DNA from: Bacteroidetes bacterium OLB9 | GTDB taxonomy: Bacteria; Bacteroidota; Bacteroidia; Chitinophagales; Saprospiraceae | Assembly (NCBI GenBank): GCA_001567255.1 | Contig: LNBW01000053.1 | Span: 1 to 64,000 of the forward strand | Direction of reading: 5' to 3' | Length of the DNA stretch: 64,000 bases | In this document: positions 38,249 through 48,842 of the stretch, piece after piece | Numbering within the stretch: the first letter of the stretch is position 1 | How the letters are laid out: the number at the start of each line of letters is the position of its first letter | Program-made: the position numbers and the translations under genes | The notes under the pieces: generated by a model | Database searches by the model: none | What the model saw: only the letters and a program-made list of their open reading frames with translations | What the model was told of the DNA's origin: nothing

Positions 38249-39166
38249 CTAATCTATTTCAGTCAACTCTTCTGTGTAGCCTGCAAAGATGCCTAGACCA
38301 TTTTGAATGTTGGAATAAATATCAGGCGTAGTTGAAAAACTGCTATTGTGATTATCTGCTTGGCTAAACTTTTCTACTGTTTTATAGTAGTTATATAGTT
38401 CGCTACTGGCGGTAACTACTCTGAGATATTTTTTATAGACAATGGTAGAGTCACCTTGAATTTGATTACCTCCATTCGATGAGTCGGCATCATTTTCATT
38501 ATCTATGATAAAAGCAGATGTAAAAGACCCATTTTTAGTAAAGGCATCATTTTCTACCTTGGTCATACCCATCAACATATTGCTTACATTGATTAAGCTA
38601 TTGTATTTTAATAAGTCAGAGATGAACTTATTGGGCATGCCATAATAATTACTGCTATATGGATTGCCATTGTTGGATCCGGTATAATTCCATATCAGAT
38701 ACTGGCTTTCATCGCCTTTGACCTGAAACTGTACCGTGGCGATTCTAGAATCTATGATGTCCGTGCTGATATTCACAATATTAGCCTTTTTAGGTGCTCT
38801 GCTAGAAGCTTTGATGGTCTTATGTCCAGGCACCTCTACTGATAGTTCATACATTTTGTCTGGTAGTGGAGGGTAGTATTCTGCAGAGTAAACTCCTTCT
38901 CCATTGTGCTTTAAGAAGATCTCACGACCTGTAGTCTTCTCTTTAATGATGACCACTGCATTTTCTACCGGTTTGATCTTTGAATCCTTAGAAAGGATAT
39001 CACGGCTAGTCGATAGATGGACAGTCCACTTTTCACCAGGTTTGAAAATGGAATTGACTACTATTTTAGGATTGAACGCTTCTCTATGAAATACAAAGTC
39101 TTCCTCACATGATGTGAGCATGACAATTGCTATGATGAAAGCCCCAAGATAGTAAAGACGCTGCAT
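38249..39166 (-). CDS. DUF4249 lipoprotein partner of the TonB receptor
   Basis: A 305-residue lipoprotein (IIAIVMLTSCEEDFVFH). The N-terminal immunoglobulin-like region, NPKIVVNSIFKPGEKWTVHL then STSRDILSKDSKIKPVENAV, is typical of DUF4249. The rest is less conserved. DUF4249 genes regularly lie just after a carboxypeptidase-domain TonB receptor, as here, so it is probably a surface lipoprotein that cooperates in uptake. It has its own -7 element (39189-39196), and the gap to the receptor is about 170 bases. Confidence 0.88.
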   Translation of the reverse strand: MQRLYYLGAFIIAIVMLTSCEEDFVFHREAFNPKIVVNSIFKPGEKWTVHLSTSRDILSKDSKIKPVENAVVIIKEKTTGREIFLKHNGEGVYSAEYYPPLPDKMYELSVEVPGHKTIKASSRAPKKANIVNISTDIIDSRIATVQFQVKGDESQYLIWNYTGSNNGNPYSSNYYGMPNKFISDLLKYNSLINVSNMLMGMTKVENDAFTKNGSFTSAFIIDNENDADSSNGGNQIQGDSTIVYKKYLRVVTASSELYNYYKTVEKFSQADNHNSSFSTTPDIYSNIQNGLGIFAGYTEELTEID

Positions 39167-39188
39167 AGGCGTATTTAAAAAATTTCCC

Positions 39189-39196
39189 CAAAGTTA
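39189..39196 (-). promoter_or_regulatory. -7 element upstream of the DUF4249 gene
   Basis: On the minus strand TAACTTTG matches the consensus and lies 23 bases before the ATG at 39166. A TTTG 22 bases farther upstream (39222-39219) may act as a -33 with slightly long spacing. Confidence 0.45.
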
Positions 39197-39335
39197 AGAA
39201 TTGTTTTATTAATGGGAGCAAATATTTTATATAAAATAACTGAGATAATAGCCATGTAAATATTAAATATTGTAAATAAATTATTTACGAAATATAATAT
39301 TTTTTCAGCTAAAGTTAATCAGCTCGATCGATATT

Positions 39336-41991
39336 TTATATCAAAATCGGATAGTGCCAATTATCGAGGGCGTGATAGGTAAAATGCTCACTTTTTTTAA
39401 AAAATTGCTCATCAGGTGCTAGGTGATTTTTATAGATATAGATGTAGTAAGCATTCAACCTATTATAAAACGTTGTAAATATTGAGAGATATGTCAGCTA
39501 TATAATCTTTATTTTCATAGTGATAGGAGGCACTGACCGTCAGCTGATGGAAATCGGGTAGCCTATAATTATTTTTACCTTCAGCATTCAAAAGCTTAAT
39601 ACCTAGATACGAAGCATATTCTTCAGTAGCCAGTGAAAAAGCCTTGCCGGTGTTATACACAAAATTAGCTCCTGCGCTAAAACGATTAGAAAACTTGAAG
39701 TTGACACCGGTATTCATATCCCAAGGTTTGTCATGCGCAGCCGGAAAAGCTTTGCCATTGTTGATTTCATTATATTGGAAAATGGTTTTTGATCTGGTTA
39801 ATGAAAACCAACCTTTCAATCGACCGCTTGTTTTGTGAATGAGTAATTCCAATCCTTGTGAATGTCCGGTACCACTATATACGTTTCTTTCCCAGTCTTT
39901 TGAAGAGTTATATACCGGTGTGATGTTTTGATCATTGATTAAAAAATAAAACAATTCCACAGGTGATGTATATTCCAGTGTATTTTTCATATGTTTGGTA
40001 TATGCTCCAAGATATAAATATAAATTTTTTGTAATATTAAATGTATAGCTTGCGCTCCATTGATCAGACAAGAGTGGTTTTATCCTTGTAGTCGCTGGAA
40101 CCCAAAGGTCTGATGGCAATCCTAATCCCGAATTTGACAATAAGTGGAAAGGTTGAGCCATTCTACTATAAGAAGCGGTGAGCATGTGCCTATCATGAGG
40201 AGACCAGATGACTTTGAATCGTGGTTGCAATAAATGATAGGCTTTGTCACTATTGCTGTAGGTTCCGTAGTGTAAACCTCCATAAAGAAATATTTTATCT
40301 GCCCACTTGAAGTTATCTTCGAGATAAAATTGCCACTGACCGGCATAAACTGCAGAATCTTGATCAGTTATATTTTCTTCTGCACCTTGTAAAAAGACCG
40401 TACTTTGTCTTACAGTAGGGTTATAATGCTGATGGATGTAATTGATACCGCCTCTCAGTATATGGTTGTCATTGAAAAAGTAGTCAGCATCGATCCTTAA
40501 ATTTTTGTCACTTATAATTGATTTTGTAATGACATCTAGTATGTCAGAATTAGTAGAATCTTTGACTGAACTGTTAAAGATGTATGAAGATCTAGTGCCA
40601 TTTTGATATGCTATGTATCCTGATTGCACTTTGACGCTGAGTCTTTCACCTACCAAAAAATTCCACTTTAAAGAGGCCACGTTGTTTTTCCAGTTGATTC
40701 CATTTTTGTCAAATATATGGAGTGTGTAATTAGATTCCTTGTTTTCAAATGTATTTTCTTTGGTGAGTTGAAATCGATCAGCACCATTATACATCGTAAA
40801 ACTCAAGCTATTGGACTCCGAAAAATGATAGGTTAGCTTGCCCAGTAGGTCATGATAATTTAGGAGTATGTCATCGTATTTTGTGAATTTGCGAAGTAGA
40901 TTGTTAATGTATAGATTTATCCATGAAGTACGACCAGACAATGAATACGTCAATTTTTCTTTAATAATAGGACCATCAATATGAGCAGTTGCACCGGCTA
41001 AACCCATGGAGATAGATGTGTTATTTTTAAATTTGTCTCCTTCTTTTAGTTGTATATCCATAACGCTAGATAGCCTTCCGCCATATCTGGCTGGAAAACC
41101 ATTGCGTATGAAGCTGCCTTCCTTGATACTTTCATCCATGAAAATAGATGCAATGCCTGCTACATGACTCGTTTCGTACATCGCTACACCATCGAGCATG
41201 ATGAGGTTTTGATCGGGTGTGCCGCCTCGTACATATAATCCACTTAATCCTTCACCTCCTGATTGGACACCTGGAATGATTCTGGCATTATTAATGATAT
41301 CAGATTGGCCGATGATAGACTGGAAATCATTATTTTTAAATATATTTACCTGATGGCCTCCGTCAGCCAATTGTAACCTGCTAGATGGCTTATATACAGT
41401 AATCGTATCCAGATAATTATCGCTTTCTAGCTTAAAATGAAGTAAGGTTGATTGAATAACTTCTATGTTAGTACTGGCCGTTTTATAACCAAGGTAATAG
41501 GTATCTATTTTAGCTTTTCCCTTAGGTAATCTCATAACGTAATAACCTCTTTCATTAGAAATAGCAGATCGTCTGGTGGTTTTATCTACAAGATAGGCGC
41601 CATAGATAGCTTCTCCGGTATTTAAATCGGTTACATATCCGGCTATGGAGTACTCTTTTACTTGGATTTTGGAAAATTTTAGAATGATTTTATCAGGAGA
41701 CACGAAAATGATTTCCTGAAGTTCATCAGGGAAGAGATGGTATAGTAGTACCTGCAAAGTCATCTGACGATTGGGATATGGTGCTTCTGATTCCATTCTA
41801 ACATCCGAAGCATTGTAACTAAATACCCATTGATACTGATTAGAAAGATAATCAAGATAGTCTTTTTTTGTAGTAAGTTGAATGTCTTTAGGAAGCTGAA
41901 TGATCTCGTTTAATGGATTACCTTGCCCATATAAGTGTGACAAGACAATACAAAAATAAAAGCCTATTAAACAAAACCATCTTGAAGACAT
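39336..41991 (-). CDS. TonB-dependent receptor with carboxypeptidase-like domain (frameshifted end)
   Basis: An outer-membrane receptor of about 884 residues. Order: signal peptide; an N-terminal SusC/STN-like domain (residues 30-110); a carboxypeptidase regulatory-like domain (YSIAGYVTDLNTGEAIYGAY); a plug domain (IIPGVQSGGEGLSGLYVRGG then TPDQNLIMLDGVAMYET); and a beta-barrel. The printed frame ends early (NIYNVL at 39463), but removing one base from the four-A run at 39467-39470 adds a further 43 residues, including RLNAYYIYIYKNHLAPDEQF, ending at 39336. The barrel end is needed for insertion, so this is probably an error. It is co-directional with the sigma and FecR genes. Confidence 0.88.
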
Positions 41992-41994
41992 TGA

Positions 41995-42951
41995 TTAGCA
42001 TTTGTAAGACTTGATGATTATTCTTTGATTGGTTTGTATCTCATACTCCATACCCGTCAAAATGGCGAGCTCCTTCATAACACTCTCCAAAGTCTGATTT
42101 TTAAAAGTTGTATTAATTCTGCAATGATCGGTTGCAGAGCCATCTTGCCATATCAATTCAATGCTATAATACAATGCCACCCTTTCCAATACATCATGTA
42201 TAGAGCTATTCTGAAAAACAAGTTCTTTAAGTTTCCAATTTTCAGGAGTGATATTTTCAAATTTTTTAACAGACACGCCTTCCTTTCTTACCTCTATTAC
42301 ATCTCCGTCGTTGAGAATATAGTTTTGATCGTTGGTACTCATTCTTACCCTTCCTTTTGTGACAACTACACGAGAATATGCAGGGGTGGAGTTGATACTA
42401 AATTCAGTACCGAGTACATACACTTCACCATGGTAAATGATGATTCGGAATTGATTGTTTTCGTCCCTTGCTACTTTAAAATAGGCATTGCCACTCAGAC
42501 CAAAAGACCTGAAGTCATTTTCCTTTAATGTGGCGTCTTTTCCTAGTGTGATTTCAGATCCGTCTTTATAATTGACTATCTGATTTTTGTCACCAGTATA
42601 GACTATATGTTTTGTATCAGTAACTGTTTTTTCTTCAGTTGAGACCATATATTGAATACCCCAAAGACAGAGGGCAAACAATGCAAATACAGCAGCAATC
42701 CTACGGTAATTCAAACCAATTGTTTGAGTTTTTTGGTCTGATATGCTTTCTTCAACATGATTCCAGGCACTATTTGTATCCACTTCCTGGTAATTGGATA
42801 GGGTACTGACATCGTCTTCGACATCGGCATATTTACGCAACTGCTCGATGTTATCATGCGAGTCTTGTTGCCACTGTTTTAAAGCATCATATTCTTCAGA
42901 TGATGATTTGCCTGTTATAAAGTCGAGGATTCTTTTTTTGTCAAAAGCCAT
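41995..42951 (-). CDS. FecR-type anti-sigma regulator
   Basis: A 318-residue inner-membrane protein. The N-terminal cytoplasmic part is followed by a membrane span (about residues 84-101, RRIAAVFALFALCLWGIQYM). Then come the FecR domain (IVNYKDGSEITLGKDATLK, FRIIIYHGEVYVLGTEFSI then RVVVTKGRVRM) and a C-terminal DUF4974-type domain (SSIHDVLERVALYYSIELIW then INTTFKNQTLESVMKELA). In Bacteroidota such proteins hold the adjacent ECF sigma factor until a TonB receptor signals. It sits between the sigma gene (1-base gap) and the receptor (3-base gap). Confidence 0.93.
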   Translation of the reverse strand: MAFDKKRILDFITGKSSSEEYDALKQWQQDSHDNIEQLRKYADVEDDVSTLSNYQEVDTNSAWNHVEESISDQKTQTIGLNYRRIAAVFALFALCLWGIQYMVSTEEKTVTDTKHIVYTGDKNQIVNYKDGSEITLGKDATLKENDFRSFGLSGNAYFKVARDENNQFRIIIYHGEVYVLGTEFSINSTPAYSRVVVTKGRVRMSTNDQNYILNDGDVIEVRKEGVSVKKFENITPENWKLKELVFQNSSIHDVLERVALYYSIELIWQDGSATDHCRINTTFKNQTLESVMKELAILTGMEYEIQTNQRIIIKSYKC

Positions 42952-42952
42952 A

Positions 42953-43498
42953 TTATTTTAATAAAAAGATGTGTAGAATTAGAAAAAATAAGGATACTTG
43001 ATCAGCCAGCATTTCACGCAAAGATTTTAAGGCTCTGCTGATATGATGCTCGACTGTTTTAACAGAGATACCCATCTTTTCTGCAATCTGGGCGTAAGTT
43101 AAGCCATTTATCTTACTCAGCGTGAATGCTTCCCTACTTTTTGGGGGTAATTGTCGTATAGATACATATATTTTATCTATGAGCAAGTGTTTTTCTATCT
43201 CAGCTTCAGTTATATCATCTTCTGATGCTTCGGTGTGTAAATACAGTATTTGCTTGTGTACACGCTGTCCGATATCATCTCTGCGCATCACTTCAAGCGC
43301 TCGATTACGCACCATGGTGTAGATATAAGAGGGCATGCTTTTACCTTCTTGTAGAATGGGTGGCTGTTGCCACAGTTTTATAAAAATATCTTGTACGATA
43401 TCTTCTGAACGATCCAGATCCCCCATAATCCTAAAAGCATAATTGCACAATGGCTGATAATGCTGATAAAAGAGAGATTTGAATGACTGCTTGTCCAA
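42953..43498 (-). CDS. ECF sigma factor of the FecI/Bacteroidota type
   Basis: A 181-residue sigma factor. Region 2 includes YQPLCNYAFRIMGDLDRSED then IVQDIFIKLW, and region 4 includes LPPKSREAFTLSKINGLTYA then QIAEKMGISVKTVEHHISRA. It is the first gene of a sigma-FecR-receptor-DUF4249 locus and probably directs transcription of the receptor when the substrate is sensed. The hydrophobic tail (LADQVSLFFLILHIFL) is common in this subfamily. Confidence 0.94.
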   Translation of the reverse strand: MDKQSFKSLFYQHYQPLCNYAFRIMGDLDRSEDIVQDIFIKLWQQPPILQEGKSMPSYIYTMVRNRALEVMRRDDIGQRVHKQILYLHTEASEDDITEAEIEKHLLIDKIYVSIRQLPPKSREAFTLSKINGLTYAQIAEKMGISVKTVEHHISRALKSLREMLADQVSLFFLILHIFLLK

Positions 43499-43523
43499 GG
43501 TGATTACTATTATATATCAATTA

Positions 43524-43531
43524 CAAATGTA
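43524..43531 (-). promoter_or_regulatory. -7 element upstream of the FecI-type sigma gene
   Basis: On the minus strand TACATTTG matches TAnnTTTG, 25 bases before the ATG at 43498. No TTTG is found at ideal -33 spacing. Confidence 0.45.
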
Positions 43532-43745
43532 GGTTATTTTATTTGGATTGTTTCTATTGTGGTAAAAATTATTGATCGAAGCAATGAATGAATTGACTAT
43601 ATGCTTATTAGTATTTTTACTTTTAGGATTTTTCCAGGATTTCTTACACATTGGTGACATTATGCTTAAACTTTTGACAGAAATTTATCTTTACTATATA
43701 AAGGTTATTAAGACTCATTTTAAATAATGTAAAAATCAAGATGAT

Positions 43746-44522
43746 ATGGAACAAGTTGTTCAACCTAACGGAGATCTGGATGTAAGAGTGCTAGTGCCTA
43801 TTAAGAGACATAACCTGCTCGTTACACTTTTTGGAGATATGCGCGCCGGTGAGACCTTTACATTTATCAATGACCATGACCCGATCCCGCTGTATTATGA
43901 ATTCAAGTCGCTATATGGAGACGTTGTTGAATGGGAATACTTAAACAGAGGTGGACGTAACTGGAAGGTTAAAGTAACAAAAACAGAAGATTCAAAGCCT
44001 AGAGATCTCGGTGATGTTGCAACATTGATTGATCTTCGAAAAACAGAGGAAAAAGATTGGAAAAAGGTGGTCTTTCACCGTTATAGCATGATGGAAGAAG
44101 GGACAACGATGGAACTACTGGCAACAGAAGATCCTGTGATGATTCACAATATATTTGCAGAAAACTATGCCGGAAAACATACATGGACTTATAAAAAGAA
44201 AGGTCATGGAGAATACATTGTGCATATCACCAAAGATGTGATGACTGGTCTAGGCGAAGATGCCTATATGGTAGTCAATGAATTTGATGTGCGACCTTAT
44301 CCGCCTACTGAACGGCATGAGATGTTTTATCAAGCTTTTGCTGATTTAAGACCAGGTGAGGCCTTTGAATTTGTCAATGATCATGACCCGAAACCATTAT
44401 ATTACCAAATGGAGGCAGAGAGTAAAGAGCCTTTCCGATGGGAGTATATAGAAAAAGGCCCGGATGTATGGAAAGTTAGAGTGATTAAGGATAAGGATAA
44501 AGACATTGCCGACATTTTTTAA
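43746..44522 (+). CDS. Protein with three DUF2249-like domains
   Basis: A 258-residue soluble protein built of three repeated domains of about 75 residues. The first and third carry the same hallmark, FTFINDHDPIPLYYEF and FEFVNDHDPKPLYYQM, each followed by W-Y and a WKV-V strand. The middle one (MELLATEDPVMIHNIFAENY then GKHTWTYKKKGHGEYIVHIT) is diverged and has lost the NDHDP motif. DUF2249 is a TusA-like fold domain often linked to hemerythrin or nitrogen-oxide metabolism, but its role is not established. It lies 20 bases before the D-serine dehydratase gene. Confidence 0.85.
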   Translation: MEQVVQPNGDLDVRVLVPIKRHNLLVTLFGDMRAGETFTFINDHDPIPLYYEFKSLYGDVVEWEYLNRGGRNWKVKVTKTEDSKPRDLGDVATLIDLRKTEEKDWKKVVFHRYSMMEEGTTMELLATEDPVMIHNIFAENYAGKHTWTYKKKGHGEYIVHITKDVMTGLGEDAYMVVNEFDVRPYPPTERHEMFYQAFADLRPGEAFEFVNDHDPKPLYYQMEAESKEPFRWEYIEKGPDVWKVRVIKDKDKDIADIF

Positions 44523-44542
44523 TTTATAAATCTCTTGAAGCT

Positions 44543-45880
44543 ATGGTGTCGCCAGAAAGCAAAAAGTGGACAGATCGGTTTCCGGAACTACTACCGGTAA
44601 GTCAGGGCAAAACAGTTACTTGGTTAAATCCACATCGTCGGAATAGTTCGGAATTGGATCATTTACCTATATCGCGACATGACATGGACCAGGCAGCTGC
44701 GCTTTGGGATAGATTCGCGCCCTATCTGGCAAAGGCTTTTCCTGAATTAAAAAATACGGGTGGCATCATTGAATCGGAACTGAGAGAAATCCCACATATG
44801 AAGGCTCGACTCGAAGCGTATTATAAATCTGAGGTGTCAGGCCGATTGTTTTTAAAATGTGATCACAACCTACCAGTGGTGGGTTCAATCAAGGCACGTG
44901 GAGGAATATTTGAAGTGCTACATTATGCTGAGGAGTTAGCATTACAAAATGGCTTGATTCAGGAAGGTGACAATTATGAAATATTTGATGATGAAAGGTT
45001 CAAATCGTTTTTCAGCCAGTACACCATTGGCGTAGGATCAACAGGTAATCTCGGTTTGAGTATCGGTGTGATCAGCGCAAAACTTGGTTTTGATGTCTAT
45101 GTTTATATGTCGTCAGATGCTAAAGAGTGGAAGAAGAACCTATTGAGACAGAAAGGCGCTAAAGTACTTGAATTTGAAGGTGATTTTAGTGAGGCTATCG
45201 ACAATGGCAGGCGCAGCACCAATGCTAATCCTAAAGGCTACTTTGTAGATGATGAAAACTCAAAGTATTTATTTCTTGGTTATAGTGTGGCCGCATTGAG
45301 GCTAAAAGATCAGTTGGATGCGCAAGGTATTGTAGTAGATGCGGATCACCCATTGTTTGTATATTCACCTTGTGGTGTAGGAGGCTCACCTGGAGGAGTA
45401 GCTTATGGCCTACGCGAAGTATTTGGTGATCATGTGCATAGTTTTTTTGTAGAGCCTACCCATGCTCCAGCTGTACTTATAGGGCTGATAACAGGTGCGA
45501 TGGCTGATATCTGTGTGCAGGATATAGGTCTGGATAATCATACTGAAGCAGATGGGTTGGCAGTAGGACGACCATCGGCATTCGCTTCTGCAATCAATGA
45601 TTTGACCATCAGTGGCGAATATACTATAGAAGATGATGAGCTTTTCAGACTGTTGTTTATGCTCCATGAAAGTGAAGGCATTCATGTAGAACCATCAGCT
45701 ACTGCGGGCTTTCCCGGTCCACAAAATATAGCTCGTACTGGTTTTGTTGACAAACTGGGAGTGCATCCTGACAATATTACTCATATTGTTTGGTCAACAG
45801 GAGGTGCTTTAGTCCCAAAGGAAAATATGGAACAATATGTAGCGAGAGGTAGAGCGCTGGTGGAAGTTGATTTTCAATGA
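44543..45880 (+). CDS. dsdA: D-serine ammonia-lyase
   Basis: A 445-residue pyridoxal-phosphate enzyme that converts D-serine to pyruvate and ammonia. CDHNLPVVGSIKARGGIFEV holds the Schiff-base lysine (SIKARGG). SVGSTGNLGLSIG-type sequence (here GVGSTGNLGLSIGVISAKLG) is the phosphate-binding loop, and the C-terminal part has SPCGVGGSPGGVAYGL and WSTGGALVPKENM. Length and blocks match DsdA. It probably lets the cell use or detoxify D-serine, for example from cell-wall debris. It is in a two-gene unit with the DUF2249 protein. Confidence 0.93.
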   Translation: MVSPESKKWTDRFPELLPVSQGKTVTWLNPHRRNSSELDHLPISRHDMDQAAALWDRFAPYLAKAFPELKNTGGIIESELREIPHMKARLEAYYKSEVSGRLFLKCDHNLPVVGSIKARGGIFEVLHYAEELALQNGLIQEGDNYEIFDDERFKSFFSQYTIGVGSTGNLGLSIGVISAKLGFDVYVYMSSDAKEWKKNLLRQKGAKVLEFEGDFSEAIDNGRRSTNANPKGYFVDDENSKYLFLGYSVAALRLKDQLDAQGIVVDADHPLFVYSPCGVGGSPGGVAYGLREVFGDHVHSFFVEPTHAPAVLIGLITGAMADICVQDIGLDNHTEADGLAVGRPSAFASAINDLTISGEYTIEDDELFRLLFMLHESEGIHVEPSATAGFPGPQNIARTGFVDKLGVHPDNITHIVWSTGGALVPKENMEQYVARGRALVEVDFQ

Positions 45881-46009
45881 CCTGGGATAAATATAGACAT
45901 TGGTGAATAATGACTTATTGAAAATCGAGAAAGGTAGAATGGTAAAGGAATTGCATTCTTAAAACCAACTCAACTTTGACTACTTAAGTGATTGATTTTT
46001 ACCAAAATG

Positions 46010-46436
46010 TTAATCTTTATTTTTATCAATATCTTCTATTATTTTTTCATAATTAACTTTAGGTTTAGGTTTAGTTTTGTGATGTGAGCTATCACTAGTA
46101 TCTATGTTTACATTGTCATCATCAGAATCCTTACCATTTACCCTTATGCTTTCTTTCAAAATCAAGGCTACTCCTTCTTCTCCTATCCTTTTTCTAAAAT
46201 GTACTAATTCTGTTGCTTCACAAGGAAAATCCGGCACAAAGCAGTTTTCTCCACAAAATATTGGTAATAATTGTTTTCGCTCCATTGTTCTGTGAGTATA
46301 GGGGCAAAAAAGCATTTTCAAATAAAGCCCAATCAATTTTATTAGCTAAAATGAATAATGGATGCTTAATATTTAAGGTATCTTCAAAGGATGAGAAAAA
46401 TCCAATTTGCTGAGAGTTCTTTTTGTGAGGAATCAT
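46010..46436 (-). pseudogene. IS5-type transposase relic
   Basis: The start (ATG 46436, reading leftward) gives GFFSSFEDTLNIKHPLFILA then NKIDWALFENAFLPLYSQ, the N-terminal part of IS5-group transposases. The frame then changes, and the text resumes in another frame with PIFCGENCFVPDFPCEATEL then VHFRKRIGEEGVALILKESI and IDT, a later segment of the same family. About 40-50 residues between them are missing, and the catalytic DDE domain is absent: the frame ends in a Lys/Asp-rich tail at 46010. A deleted, dead insertion sequence. No terminal inverted repeats were recognised. Confidence 0.75.
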
Positions 46437-46439
46437 AAA

Positions 46440-46463
46440 AAAATAATGCAATTGCATTATTTT
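46440..46463. repeat. Perfect 24-base palindrome beside the transposase relic
   Basis: Bases 46440-46463 form a perfect palindrome, AAAATAATGCAA/TTGCATTATTTT, directly in front of the relic's ATG at 46436. Such a site could be a regulatory hairpin of the former element or a binding site. Confidence 0.6.
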
Positions 46464-46580
46464 CAAAATATTCTTTAGTGTAATTTAATGTTAATCAACT
46501 TGTTAAATGATATTTCAGGGCAGACTATCAATACATTGATCTGTCAGCAAGTGTCGATTACCATTTAAAATCAACCTACG

Positions 46581-48842
46581 TTACTTATCTAGACTCAAAA
46601 CTTTTTTCCTTTCTCCGACTATCCATACAATATCATCAGTTGCAAACCTAAAATCCTTAGCAGGATGCATGAACTTATCATTATTGCGCTCTACGCCGAG
46701 GATGAAACTATTCGTTTTCTTACAAACATCAGACGCTTCGATTGTTTTTCCGTTAAGGATATTTTCAGGATAGATTTTTAATTTATAAAGAATTACATCA
46801 TCCGGCTCCGTTACGGAATGTACGACTTCTTCCTTTGTATTAAATACTGGTTCAAATATTTCAAGTTGCTCATCAGTAGCGATGACACCGACCTCATCAA
46901 AGGGTAAAAGTCGATTGTCGCGCATTGGAGCATAAATAATAAAATCGCCTCTCTTGATGTACGCTATATTGATGCCGTATTTTTCTCTCCATTGTAGCTC
47001 TTTGAGGTGTCGCCCAACGTAGGTAGCAAGCGGATCTACTTGGAGTTTGACCATGTGAGCGCCCCATAGTAAAGTGCCTGCTTCTTGATGGCTCACCTCC
47101 TCCACAACTTGATTTTTGGCCTCTTTTTCTTCATGCTCTCGTTTGTTTAGATTTTCCAAAAAGCGGGTTTCTATTCTATAATACCGCTGTTGGATTTTTT
47201 TTGAGGAAAAGAGAAATATAAGTACGAGAAATGGTAATGCTAAAAATATACGGTCACTTGTGAATATCGTATCGATCCAGAAGCCAATAATGATTATACC
47301 TAGGATCAATCTAATGAGTCTGATGACCACTATCGGCATTATCCCATACTTTTTGTGCAACCATAATTCTTTATATGCTACCTTTCCGGGCCTTTTTGCC
47401 TATGATGGCCCAAATAAATGGAGCAGCTGCCATTAGAGATATAATAGTAGTGATGATTCTACTCAGAGAATGATTACTGAATTGTTTATCTAAAAAAGGA
47501 GCTAGTACCTGAACGGTCAAAAGATTTAGAGCAATCAGTACTATTCCATTGATCAATAAAATTTTGAGATAATCAAATAAAACGGTTTTCCATTGTTTTT
47601 CAGTTTGCAATTTTCTGGATACTGACGGCATAGTTTTGAATCATGATTTTTTAATGATTCCGGAATTTTTTTTTATCTAAATATTCATAAAACGGATCTG
47701 AAAAATTTAATCATGTAAGGTGTAGTAAACGTTGTAATGGCAGAAGCTCCAACTGCTATCGGAAATAAAAAAGGACTGATGACACCTAATGTCATACCCA
47801 GTGTAGCTACAATAAATGCAAATTCACCGATCTGAGCCATACTCATACCCACGTGAACAGACTGTTTTAAGGATTGACCGGAAAGTACGGCTCCTAAAGT
47901 TGTTCCAAAAAATTTTATGCCGAGGGTTAATATAGTGACGATCAAGACAGCCCATTTGTATTCGATAATCGTTTTAGGGTCGATCATCATTCCTACAGAA
48001 ACAAAAAAAACACTAGCGAAAAGGTCTTTGACCGGATTGAAAATTTTCTCTATTCTCTCAGCAGAAGTCGTTTCTGCCAGGATGGAGCCCATAATAAATG
48101 CACCCAGCTCAGCAGAAAAGCCTACGTAAACAGCAAATACGACCATACCGAGACACAAACCTACAGCTAAAACTAAAAGTGTTTCATCATCTAAAAACTT
48201 AGTATTTCGTTTGATTAATGTTGGTATTAAAAATATACCACCTAGAAACCAAATGACCGGAAAGAAAAGGAGCTTACCTAAAATCCCCACCATCTCGACG
48301 CCTTGGAAATCACGCGTTACAGCTATGGTTGAAAGCAAAACCATCAACATGATAACTACAATGTCTTCGATGATGAGCGCTCCGAAAACCACTGAAGCAA
48401 ATTGCCGGGTTTTCATGCCTAATTCATCAAATGCCTTGACGATAATCGTTGTGGATGAGCTAGCTAGCATACCACCGAGAAAAATACTATCCATGGACGA
48501 CCAGCCCATCCATCGACCTACATAATATCCCGCTATAACAATAATCACGATTTCTGTCAATGCCGTTATAGCTGCCGAACTCCCGACTTTAGCTAGTTTT
48601 TTAAAACTAAATTCTAGTCCAAGACTAAATAATAGGAATATCACACCGATATGCGCTAGGGTTTCTATGTTTTCAGTATCGGTAACCGTAGGTACTAGCG
48701 ATAAGTGAGGACCGACCAGAAAGCCTGCAATGATATACCCCAATACAACAGGCTGCCTGATTTTCTTAAATATTAAGGTAACAAAAGCGGCTACGATCAG
48801 TATCAATGCCAGGTCTTTAATCAAGCTGGGTAAGTGATCCAT
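46581..48842 (-). CDS. CPA2 cation:proton antiporter with TrkA-C domain (four frameshifts)
   Basis: Three successive frames (48842-47685, 47631-47371 and 47360-46581) become one protein of about 753 residues after single-base repairs. These are at the A run 47701-47705 (remove one), T run 47666-47674 (add one), T run 47634-47637 (add one) and T run 47393-47397 (remove one). The N-terminal 385 residues form the Na+/H+ (Kef-type) exchanger domain, with HIGVIFLLFSLGLEFSFKKL, ASSSTTIIVKAFDELG and GMSMAQIGEFAFIVATLG. The repaired link reads KFSDPFYEYLDKK. The last 200 residues contain a TrkA-C domain (VERNNDKFMHPAKDFRFATD then DIVWIVG). It probably exports K+ or Na+ for protons in pH or osmotic control. 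Confidence 0.87.
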
